A DNA stretch of 13,379 bases, from the NCBI GenBank assembly GCA_964391885.1, contig CAYMNU010000043.1, positions 1 to 13,379 on the forward strand, written 5' to 3'. The notes under the pieces were generated by a model. The model was given only the letters and a program-made list of their open reading frames with translations, made no database searches and was not told where the DNA came from. Positions within the stretch are counted from its first letter, which is position 1; each line of letters begins with the position of its first letter. The DNA is from CAYMNU01 sp964391885. Lineage in GTDB: Archaea > Altiarchaeota > Altiarchaeia > JAFGQM01. Positions 1 to 9,437 of the stretch are shown in pieces. Position numbers and translations under genes: made by a program.

Positions 1-98
1 AGTGAAGACCAATATTACTACATATATTGCCAAGATATGAGCCGATTGTATAAACCCCAATCCGTCAGCACACGATGTTCCCACCAGCTCAGTCTCGC

Positions 99-115
99 CC
101 AAACCTTTTTATACC
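99..115 (+). promoter_or_regulatory. rRNA operon promoter (BRE/TATA)
   Basis: The stretch reads C/A-rich (a plausible TFB recognition element) followed by TTTTTATAC at 106-114, a good archaeal TATA box. The same nine bases occur before the thermosome, secG and lrp genes here. Using the usual 25-27 nt from box centre to start, transcription should begin near 135-138. It is the only strong box upstream of the 16S gene, which starts about 220 nt further on. A weaker TATA-like run sits at 46-55. Confidence 0.72.
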
Positions 116-135
116 CATAGCTTCAAAGTAGAGCC

Positions 136-358
136 TCGAATAAATGCTTTGCAGAAAGCACACTTATTTTGAGTCGTCGCATTGTCAAAGCGCATGCTGC
201 GCTCTCGGGCTATGCGATGAACACTATGAGGAGGCTCAAACTCGAGTTGCTGAAAGGCTGCTCTTGTCAATCTGATGTGGTAGAGAGACAGTAGAAACCA
301 ATTAATGTGTGCAACAAACTATGTATGTTAATACATAACCCGCAACAGGAATAAATCA
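136..358 (+). other. Transcribed 5' leader of the rRNA operon
   Basis: This gene-free stretch is the predicted external leader of the pre-rRNA. It holds a hairpin at 145-160 (TGCTTT/AAAGCA, loop GCAG) and a longer two-step hairpin at 177-217: the outer stem TCGCAT pairs with ATGCGA, and the inner stem AGCGCA pairs with TGCGCT around a 3-nt loop. GAGCCTC at 131-137 could pair with GAGGCTC at 231-237, but the left arm lies at the predicted start site, so that pairing is doubtful. The 5' arm of the 16S processing stem is at 273-288. No protein gene is supported. Confidence 0.6.
273..288 (+). other. Pre-16S processing stem, 5' arm
   Basis: Bases 277-287 are perfectly complementary to 1856-1866 beyond the 3' end of the 16S gene. 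The pairing extends to 273-288 with 1855-1870 and one mismatch (276/1867). Archaeal 16S rRNA is released from such a flanking helix, usually through a bulge-helix-bulge motif cut by the tRNA splicing endonuclease. I could not place the bulge-helix-bulge with certainty. Confidence 0.75.
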
Positions 359-1828
<1,470 letters not shown>

Positions 1829-1854
1829 ACATCTCTTTATGAATTGTGTATAGC

Positions 1855-1870
1855 TCTCTCTACCACCTCA
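1855..1870 (+). other. Pre-16S processing stem, 3' arm
   Basis: Complementary to 273-288, with 11 contiguous base pairs (1856-1866 with 277-287) and a further three pairs beyond one mismatch. It begins 27 nt after the 16S 3' end, the expected place for the helix that brackets the mature 16S. Confidence 0.75.
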
Positions 1871-2092
1871 CTCTTAAACGACCTTTTTAGGTCTTCATAT
1901 GAAGGTCCCATTGGGACCCGACGCAGGGTAAACCAATAGGCTGTAACGCCTGTGAGCTGAAGCGTATTTATATTAAGATACCTGCAAACAATCATCCTTA
2001 AAATCAGCGGCAACGCTGTTAAGTATATGAATTTCGCATATTGTTTGTGAAAGGATTGCAACGAGGTTTGTGACTGAGCATCACGCTAAAAC

Positions 2093-2117
2093 CGATGACG
2101 TTGTGTTGTAGAAGTCC
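2093..2117 (+). other. Pre-23S processing stem, 5' arm
   Basis: Pairs with 4972-4998 just past the 23S 3' end. 2099-2113 with 4976-4990 is 15 perfect pairs; 2114-2117 adds four pairs (one G.U), and 2093-2098 adds six more beyond a 2-nt bulge (4991-4992). This long helix nearly stacks on the terminal 23S helix (2124-2130 with 4963-4969). Confidence 0.88.
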
Positions 2118-4971
2118 AATATAAAGTTGGTACTACTCTGTATGGTGGATGCCTTGGCTTCAGAGCTGATGAAGGACGTGGCAAGCTGCGAAATGTCTGG
2201 GGTAGGCGCACGCGGCCTATGAACCCAGAATCTCCTAATCGCTCCGAAAGGATCGGGAACGCGGGGAATTGAAGCATCTTAGTACCCGCAGGAAAAGAAA
2301 CCAAAAGGGATGCCGTTAGTAATGGCGAACGAAACCGGCACAGCGCGAACCGAATTCGCTGCAGCGATGCAGTGAGCATGTGGGTCGACTTTTTACAACT
2401 CAAAGGACAAGCCGAACGCTTTGGAAAGAGCGGCCAAAGAGGGTGACAGCCCCGTAGAGGTAATCCCTAGAGTTGATTGAAAGTATCGAGAGTAGGGCGA
2501 GTTGGATATCTCGTCTGAATACGGGTGGCATTTGCACCCAACGCTAAACACTACTGAAGACCGATAGCGAACTAATAGCGCGAGTAAAAGGTGAAAAGGA
2601 ACCGTAACAGGTTATGAAAAGAGCCTGAAACCATACAGACATAGGATGGTATTGCACGCCTGGGTCTGCCCGAAGGCAACGAGGGCAGAATGCGACGTGT
2701 TTTACCGTTCGTCTCGAAACATGAGGCAGGGAGTGTATCTATCTGGCGAGCTGAAAGGCATAGGGAAACCGAAAGTCCGCAGTATACGAGGGACATGGTT
2801 GGTAGCCATTAGTCAGGTGGAAACGACCCGAAACACTGTGATCTAATCCTGGGCAGGGTGAAGTCGCACATCTGTGCGATGGAGGCCCGATAGGGTTATT
2901 GAGCTCAGTTCATTTCCGTGACCTGGGATTAGGGGTGAAATGCTAATCGAACAGTGTAATAGCGGGTTCCTCTTGAAAGGAGCCTGAGCTCCGCTTCACG
3001 CGAGGTAGTTAGGGATGTAGAGCACCGATTGGAAAGCAAGGGAGGGGAACCTTCCACTTTCTTGTCAAACTCCGAATTCTTTAACGCCGTAGACCGTGGG
3101 AGTGGGGGTGCCGGGGTAAGCCTGGTATCCGAAAGGGAAAGAACCCTGACGAGAGTTAAGGCCCCAAAGCGCAAGCTAAGTGTAAAGGGAGGGGTGTTTG
3201 GTCTAAAACAGCGGGTAGGTTGGCTTAGAAGCAGCCACCCTCAAGGGAGTTCGTAACAGATCACCCGCCGAGACTGCATGCCCCGAAAATAAGCGGGACT
3301 AAGCTTGCCGCCGAGACTCTCGAGCCGCCACAAGCGGCTTTGTAAGGAGGTGTCTTGCGGGACTAGAAGCGTTTCCATGAGGAGGCGTGGATCCCGTTGG
3401 AATAAGAATCCTGCCGGTAGTAACAGCAAATTGGGGTGAGAATCCCCAACGTCTTAAGGGCTAGGGTTCCTCATCAATGATCATCAGATGAGGGTTAGTC
3501 GATCCTAAGATTACGCGTAATTCGTAGTAATCGAAAGGGAAACGGGTTAATATTCCCGTACTAGTTGATGGAGCGGTGACGCTAAGTAGCTTCAAACGCT
3601 TCTGGATAGGCATAAACTAAGCGGAGTAAAACTGTGGAGTGCCGTAATGGTGAGAAACAGTTCAAATCGTGAAGGCCTTCGGGTTGTCCGAGTCCAGGAG
3701 CCCCTGAAAATGTAGCTGCTAAATCCTTTACTAATCGTACCGAGAACTGACACTGGTGCCCCTGGCTGAAAAGGCTAAGACGTGATAGGACAATCCATTC
3801 AAGGGAACTCGGCAAATTGGCCCCGAAACTTAGGGAAAAGGGGTGTCAGCCATACATTCGTGTTTGGCTGATTGCAATAACAAGGTGGTTCCGACTGTTT
3901 ACTAAAAACGTAGCTGATCGCTGAGCGGAAACGCCCTGTACGATCGGTGACTTCTGCCCAGTGCAGGTATCTCAAATCCCTTTCCAAGGGGACGAAGGAC
4001 CTGTAAACGGCGGGGGGAACTATGACCCTCTTAAGGGAACGTAATACCTTGTCGCTTAATTGGCGACTTGCATGAACGAAGCAACGAGATCCACACTGTC
4101 CCTGGATGGAACCTAGTGAACCAACAATCCGTGTGAGCACGCACGGGACTTCTAATGGGGCGCGAAGACCCCGTGGAGCTTTACCGCATCCTGTTGTTGA
4201 TGTACGATTTTAATTGCAGAGCGTAGGTAGGAGCCTTCGAAGCCCGGATTCCGGTCCGGGTGGAGGCAAACATGTAACACTACCCTTTTGAACTTGTGCA
4301 TCTAACCTTAGGGGACACCTGCAGGTGGGCGGTTTGGCTGGGGCGGTACGCTGTTGAAAAGATATCGACAGCGTCCAATGGTAGACTCAGGCGGTTTAGA
4401 AATCCGCCGTAGAGGATAAAGCTATAAGTCTGCTTGATTGTGTGTTTATCAATACGACACGCAAATGGGAAACCATGGCTTAACGAACCCCTATACCTCA
4501 TAAATGGAGGTTAGGGCTGTCAGAAAAGCTACCCCGGGGATAATGGAATCGTCTCAGCTAAGAGTTCATATCGACGCTGAGGCTTGTTACTTCGCTGTCG
4601 GCTCGTGTCATCCTGGCCCTGCAGCAGGGGCCAAGGGTAAGGTTGTTCGCCTATTAAAGACACACGTGAGCTGGGTTTAGAACGTCGCGAGACAGTTTGG
4701 AGGCACCTGTTAGAAGTGTTGGCTATCTGAAGGGAAGGACCTTCTAGTACGAGAGGAACGAAGGACCGAGGCCTCTGGTCAGCAGCTGTTGTATAGCATG
4801 CTGCTCAGCTACGCCTTAAGGAATAAGGGCTGAAAGCATCTAAGCTCGAAGTCTGCCCTAAAAAGAGATAGTCTATGCTCCTTTAGAAGAAAGGGTTGAT
4901 AGGACGGGAGTGCGCGCAGGGAGGCAACGACCTGTTTAGCTCGCCGTTACTAATTGCTATAGCCAACTTAA
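2118..4971 (+). rRNA. rrl: 23S ribosomal RNA
   Basis: Large-subunit rRNA of about 2,850 nt, full length and with no intron seen. Helix 1 is AAGTTGG at 2124-2130 pairing with CCAACTT at 4963-4969, which sets both ends to within a few bases. Landmarks: the 5' domain with GGTGGATGCC near 2143-2152; the GTPase-centre segment near 3227-3266; helix 69 at 4012-4030; the central-loop strand GCGAAGACCCCGTGG near 4162-4176 with the archaeal G at E. coli 2058; the P-loop TGGGGCGG near 4339-4346; the peptidyl-transferase strands at 4536-4550 and 4589-4600; the A-loop at 4641-4650; and the sarcin-ricin loop AGTACGAGAGGAAC near 4746-4759. Several near-universal bases are changed (E. coli 1911, 1931, 1933, 2452, 2453, 2499, 2503, 2551), some as compensated pairs. 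The flanking helix 2093-2117/4972-4998 brackets the gene. Confidence 0.96.
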
Positions 4972-4998
4972 GGATTTCTACAACACAACGTTTCATCG
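4972..4998 (+). other. Pre-23S processing stem, 3' arm
   Basis: Reverse complement of 2093-2117 with a 2-nt bulge at 4991-4992, so the primary transcript must run at least to about 4998. It is followed directly by the T-run that probably ends the rRNA transcript. Confidence 0.88.
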
Positions 4999-4999
4999 C

Positions 5000-5016
5000 T
5001 TTTTTTCTTATTTTTA
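5000..5016 (+). terminator. Oligo-T terminator of the rRNA operon
   Basis: Seven T residues at 5000-5006 and a second T-rich run at 5011-5015 lie immediately after the pre-23S stem. Archaeal RNA polymerase stops mainly on oligo-T, so this is the natural end of the rRNA transcript. The second run doubles as the likely TATA box of the next gene. Confidence 0.6.
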
Positions 5017-5020
5017 ACTA
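5008..5020 (+). promoter_or_regulatory. Probable RNase P RNA promoter
   Basis: TTATTTTTAACTA is TATA-like and centred about 24 nt before the first base of the P1 helix (5038/5039), the correct archaeal spacing. It departs from the TTTTTATAC box used elsewhere here. Read-through from the rRNA operon is the alternative. Confidence 0.45.
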
Positions 5021-5037
5021 TATTAGTTCTAACTAAG

Positions 5038-5356
5038 CCGGCAGCGGCCGGGCGACTTTCGGACAAATTTTCCGTGAACGCTTTTCGCGAAGCGGAAAAG
5101 GGTTCTGAGGAAGCTGGTGCACAATAAAAGCGCAAGTTTGTAAAAACTACGCCGAGAGGCGTGCTCTATCACAGAAACGATACGGGCTTCGGCTAACTAT
5201 GAACGCAAGCGAGGTTCCCGAAGAAACCGATGGAACGGATCAATCTGCGCTGTGTAAGGCCTTTGTGCCGCTAAGTTGAATGTCGTTATGGGACTCCTGA
5301 GACGGGTTCAATGCCCCGAGGTCCCGAACAGAACACCAGCTACGAGCCGCTGCCGC
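5038..5356 (+). ncRNA. rnpB: RNase P RNA (archaeal)
   Basis: Catalytic RNA that removes tRNA 5' leaders; in archaea it works with several proteins. The ends form a perfect 10-bp P1 helix (5039-5048 with 5346-5355). Conserved regions appear in order: a CR I-like GAGGAA at 5107-5112, CR II ACAGAAAC at 5171-5178, a CR IV-like GTGTAAGGCC near 5253-5262, and CR V ACAGAAC at 5328-5334. P4 forms between 5112-5119 and 5334-5341. A P15-like stem (5303-5306 with 5323-5326) encloses GGU at 5320-5322, the motif that pairs with the tRNA CCA end. About 319 nt is a normal length. It is not SRP RNA: the SRP helix 8 signature is missing. Unusually, P4 pairs for eight bases without the conserved bulged U, and the GAGGAAA element is one A short. 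It sits about 65 nt behind the 23S gene, where a 5S gene might be expected. Confidence 0.85.
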
Positions 5357-5384
5357 TTTAATTCTTAATTCCCCTAATTTTCTA

Positions 5385-6272
5385 ATGGACCGTTCCGGGC
5401 TTATCGCAGAAACCATAGATTCCCTGCACGCAGAGGGATTCGAGGCCTACTTCAGCGAGGGGCTCAGGCAATACTTCGACATAATCGCAGTCGGCGATTT
5501 CAAACTATTCCTAAAGGTTCTTGTAAACATAGACAACTTCGGCGAGTCCGAGGCATTGGAACTAAAGCGATTCTCGCAGGCCTTCGGCGCCCAGTCGTTT
5601 GTAATAGGCGAACGGGCTGGAATGGATAAACTGAAGGATGATGTAGTCTTCCATAGGCATGGCCACCCATGTGTCAATATTACAACCTTTACTAAAATAC
5701 TCTCCGGAGAGGCGGTGTCCCGCTTCACTCGCAGGGGACAATTGCTTGTGGGTATAGATGGTGACATCCTGCGCGGTATGAGAGAAAAGCGCGGTGTTTC
5801 CCAAGAAGAGCTTGCAAGGGTTCTCGATTGCAGTGGTCAGGCAGTCTACCGCATGGAAAAGCACAACCGCGTACAGGAGGCCCTTCTTGACCGCCTGCTG
5901 GATTATTTCGGCAAGGATATTGAGATTGGTGCGGTAGAAATCAAGGAGCCTGCCGGAAATGCAAGGATAGAGATATCAGACCCTATAAAGAAGAAAATAG
6001 TAAAGGAATATTTCCGCTTGAAATTGGGCAATACAGCGTTTGAGACTCCGATAGATTTCGCCCTCAAGGAAAAGCCCTTGTTGACTCCGGTCAGCAGAAG
6101 TGAAGCCGAGCTGCGCTCGAAGCACAGGATTGCAAAAGGGCTGGAAGAAGCCCTTGACTGCAGAATACTACATATAACTAAAGAGCGCAGGCCGAGGAGG
6201 CTTTCGTGCATATCATTCGAAGAGCTGCATGGAATAACATCAAAAGACGAGGTTTTTGAAAGAGGGGATTAA
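5385..6272 (+). CDS. COG1395-type HTH transcriptional regulator
   Basis: 295-residue DNA-binding protein that I place by pattern in the archaeal COG1395 family of predicted regulators, whose targets are not known to me. The N-terminal part (about 25-110) has the family's conserved layout: a D-x-K-lysine strand near DFKLFLKVLVNID (38-50), then VIGER (73-77) and a VVFHRHGHP-like segment (87-95). An XRE/Cro-type helix-turn-helix follows at about 127-165 (GVSQEELARVLDCSGQAVYR), and a C-terminal domain at about 200-290 contains TPIDFALKEKPLLTPV. The first ATG is used; no Shine-Dalgarno precedes it. A weak TATA-like run at 5356-5366 would give a leaderless message, or the gene is read through from the RNase P RNA. 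The stop codon ends 1 nt before the flavin reductase start, so the two form an operon. Confidence 0.82.
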   Translation: MDRSGLIAETIDSLHAEGFEAYFSEGLRQYFDIIAVGDFKLFLKVLVNIDNFGESEALELKRFSQAFGAQSFVIGERAGMDKLKDDVVFHRHGHPCVNITTFTKILSGEAVSRFTRRGQLLVGIDGDILRGMREKRGVSQEELARVLDCSGQAVYRMEKHNRVQEALLDRLLDYFGKDIEIGAVEIKEPAGNARIEISDPIKKKIVKEYFRLKLGNTAFETPIDFALKEKPLLTPVSRSEAELRSKHRIAKGLEEALDCRILHITKERRPRRLSCISFEELHGITSKDEVFERGD

Positions 6273-6273
6273 A

Positions 6274-6762
6274 ATGAAAAAAAGCAATGCACAGTTCTCA
6301 AGCCTGTTTGCGGAGAGCGTCACAGTCATAACCGCAAAGCTAGGTGACAGAGAGAATGCTATGCCCGCGACGTGGTGCATCCCGGTTTCCTTTAACCCGC
6401 CCATGCTAGCAGTCAGCATCTCCCCGGAACGCTTCACCCACGACATGGTCAAGGAGTCTAAAAAGTTTGGCGTCTGTTTGCTGTCAGAGCAGCAGGCTGA
6501 ACTCTCGCGAAAGCTTGGCTCAGCCTCGGGACGGGATACCAATAAGCTCAAGGGGCTTGATATATTCTACGGCGATATGGGTGTGCCATTAATCGAAGGC
6601 TGCGTCGCCTGCATGGAATGCAGCGTAAGCGACGAAGCCAGGGAAGGTGACCATACCGTGTTTACGGGAGAAGTGAAGTCTCTTTATACTTCAGATAAAA
6701 AGCCCCTCTTGCTCTTCAAGGGTGGATACATGAAGAGCGTGCAGTCCCTGGGTGGCTACTGA
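6274..6762 (+). CDS. Flavin reductase-like (flavoredoxin) FMN protein
   Basis: 162-residue protein of the flavin reductase-like/flavoredoxin family (split-barrel FMN-binding fold, PF01613 type). Family proteins carry FMN and pass electrons between NAD(P)H or ferredoxin-type partners and flavin or other acceptors; the substrate here is unknown. Visible motifs: PVSFNPPMLAVSIS (37-50, flavin-binding barrel strands), the conserved SGRDTNK (85-91) and GDHTVFTGEV (125-134), with a typical C-terminus. I start at 6274 rather than an in-frame ATG at 6256, because GAGGGG at 6262-6267 is a well-spaced ribosome site for 6274 and the earlier start would overlap the upstream gene. It lies 1 nt after the regulator gene and is probably co-transcribed. 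The thermosome promoter begins 15 nt after its stop. Confidence 0.88.
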   Translation: MKKSNAQFSSLFAESVTVITAKLGDRENAMPATWCIPVSFNPPMLAVSISPERFTHDMVKESKKFGVCLLSEQQAELSRKLGSASGRDTNKLKGLDIFYGDMGVPLIEGCVACMECSVSDEAREGDHTVFTGEVKSLYTSDKKPLLLFKGGYMKSVQSLGGY

Positions 6763-6773
6763 TATCAAAAGAA

Positions 6774-6790
6774 AATCTTTTTATACTCCC
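6774..6790 (+). promoter_or_regulatory. Thermosome gene promoter
   Basis: TTTTTATAC at 6778-6786 follows an A-rich BRE-like GAAAA, matching the rRNA, secG and lrp boxes. Transcription should start near 6808, leaving a 5' untranslated region of about 65 nt, unlike the leaderless genes here. I see no clear heat-shock operator. Confidence 0.7.
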
Positions 6791-6872
6791 TCTTTCTAAG
6801 TAAACCCGACAGGCAAACTCATGCCATGTCGCAAATTCAATTCTATCAGACTCGAAATAAAAGGCGAGTACA

Positions 6873-8537
<1,665 letters not shown>

Positions 8538-8553
8538 GTGCATAACAGCAAAA

Positions 8554-8587
8554 GCCCGGGCTGACGCTCGGGCATTTATTTTTTTCT
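8554..8587. terminator. Hairpin terminator shared by convergent genes
   Basis: GCCCGGGC (8554-8561) pairs with GCTCGGGC (8566-8573), with one G.U pair and a TGAC loop. On the plus strand it is followed by ATTTATTTTTTTCTT, ending the thermosome transcript. On the minus strand the same hairpin is followed by TTTT, so it can also end the secG transcript. The T-run is the known archaeal signal; a role for the hairpin is inferred. Confidence 0.65.
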
Positions 8588-8619
8588 TATACTTTTTCTA
8601 ACGGATACAGAACAAGAAT

Positions 8620-8781
8620 CTAGCCTAGAATCCTCAGGACCAGAACAAGTATTATAAAGACAACAGTTATACCTATGAATACCTGCGGGTCTATTTTAAT
8701 GCCCTGCTCTTCCTTGAAGTATCTAAGGATCCCGGCACCCGTCAGGGGATTGTCCGCAGTCTGTGTTTTCAGAGAAGGCAT
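8620..8781 (-). CDS. secG: SecG / Sec61-beta translocon subunit
   Basis: 53-residue tail-anchored subunit of the archaeal SecYEG (Sec61) protein-conducting channel. The sequence has the family layout: a short polar N-terminus, the motif NPLTGAGILRYFKEE (11-25), then GIKIDPQVF (27-35), then one membrane helix, about 34-50 (VFIGITVVFIILVLVL), ending RILG. Archaeal homologues are 50-60 residues, so this is complete. It runs from ATG at 8781-8779 to TAG at 8622-8620. TTTTTATAC lies on the same strand at 8817-8809, exactly 28 nt from the box end to the ATG, so the message is nearly leaderless and no Shine-Dalgarno is present. It lies 47 nt after trpG on the same strand; its own promoter suggests independent expression. 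Confidence 0.93.
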   Translation of the reverse strand: MPSLKTQTADNPLTGAGILRYFKEEQGIKIDPQVFIGITVVFIILVLVLRILG

Positions 8782-8808
8782 TTTAAACCGGTTAATTAGA
8801 GAAATCGC

Positions 8809-8820
8809 GTATAAAAAGAG
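8809..8820 (-). promoter_or_regulatory. secG promoter
   Basis: On the minus strand this reads CTTTTTATAC, with the TATA box at 8817-8809. Predicted start is about 8785-8790, a few bases before the secG ATG. It sits between the trpG stop and secG. Confidence 0.72.
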
Positions 8821-8828
8821 ATTTCAAG

Positions 8829-9437
8829 TTAAATCGTAAGGAAATTTTGGATAATCCTTCTGCCTTCCCCTGTCAGCATGCTCTCCGGATGGAATTGCAA
8901 GCCGTACACCTGGAATTCCCTGTGCTTCACAGCCATTATCTCTTTATCGTCGTTGCTCATCGCGCACATCTCGAGGCAGTCAGGGAGGCACCTGTCGTCG
9001 ATGACTAGGGAGTGGTATCTCACAGCTTCAAAGGGGTTCTTCACGCCTTTGAATATTCCTTCGCCGGAGTGGCTGACCATGGACGTCTTGCCATGCTTTA
9101 TGCATTTCGCCTGCCTGATCCTTCCGCCATACGCATGGCCTATGCACTCATGGCCCAGGCATACTCCGAGTATCGGGATGCGCGAGCCGTATTTCTTAAT
9201 CACCGCGTTCGAGATGCCCGCATCTTCGGGCCGTTTCGGCCCGGGCGAGATTATTATCTTATCTATTTTCTCTCTCTTTATTATCTTATCTATTTCATCC
9301 AAGGAAACGCTATTCTCGACGACTATGGGCTCTGCCCCCTCTTCCCCTATGTACTGCACAAGGTTGTAGACAAAGGAGTCTATGTTGTCTATGAAAAGCA
9401 CTTTTCGCTTCCCGGCCTTTGCCGCCAAAACGCTCAT
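8829..9437 (-). CDS. trpG: Anthranilate synthase glutaminase subunit TrpG
   Basis: 202-residue class I glutamine amidotransferase that supplies ammonia to TrpE for making anthranilate from chorismate. Hallmarks: FIDNIDSFVYNLVQY (15-29), the oxyanion segment SPGPKRPEDAG (64-74), the nucleophile Cys93 in GVCLGHE (91-97), HSGEGIF and RYHSLV (140-145), and the catalytic His183 and Glu185 in QFHPES (181-186). Length is normal for the unfused subunit. It overlaps the end of trpE by four bases (ATGA), giving translational coupling. In many microbes the same subunit also serves PabB for folate. The partner here is TrpE by its active-site residues, so trpG is preferred over pabA. Confidence 0.94.
   Translation of the reverse strand: MSVLAAKAGKRKVLFIDNIDSFVYNLVQYIGEEGAEPIVVENSVSLDEIDKIIKREKIDKIIISPGPKRPEDAGISNAVIKKYGSRIPILGVCLGHECIGHAYGGRIRQAKCIKHGKTSMVSHSGEGIFKGVKNPFEAVRYHSLVIDDRCLPDCLEMCAMSNDDKEIMAVKHREFQVYGLQFHPESMLTGEGRRIIQNFLTI

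Larger units (their letters stand above)
1829..2117 (+). other. 16S-23S internal transcribed spacer, no tRNA
   Basis: This gene-free stretch carries the 3' arm of the 16S stem, a run of small hairpins and the 5' arm of the 23S stem. Three hairpins lie back to back at 1880-1918: GACCT/AGGTC with a TTTT loop, the palindrome CTTCATATGAAG, and GGTCCC/GGGACC with an ATT loop. Another at 2005-2018 has stem CAGCG/CGCTG capped by a GCAA tetraloop. I looked for the tRNA-Ala typical of euryarchaeal spacers (acceptor pairing, T-loop GTTCRANNC, anticodon arm) and see none. Confidence 0.8.

Noticed and set aside
46..56. TATA-like sequence near the left edge, readable on both strands
   Set aside because: Too little flanking sequence to link it to a gene; the box at 106-114 is better for the rRNA operon.
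212..253. C/D-box small RNA in the rRNA leader (GCGATGA and CTGA)
   Set aside because: The C box departs from RUGAUGA, no internal D'/C' pair or terminal stem is seen, and the bases are better explained by the 177-217 hairpin.
1921..2090. Possible spacer tRNA-Ala
   Set aside because: No acceptor-stem pairing, T-loop GTTCRA signature or CCA-type end; the small hairpins do not form a cloverleaf.
5038..5356. SRP (7S) RNA as an alternative identity for the RNA after 23S
   Set aside because: P1 closure could suit either, but the SRP helix 8 signature is absent while RNase P conserved regions and P4 pairing are present in order.
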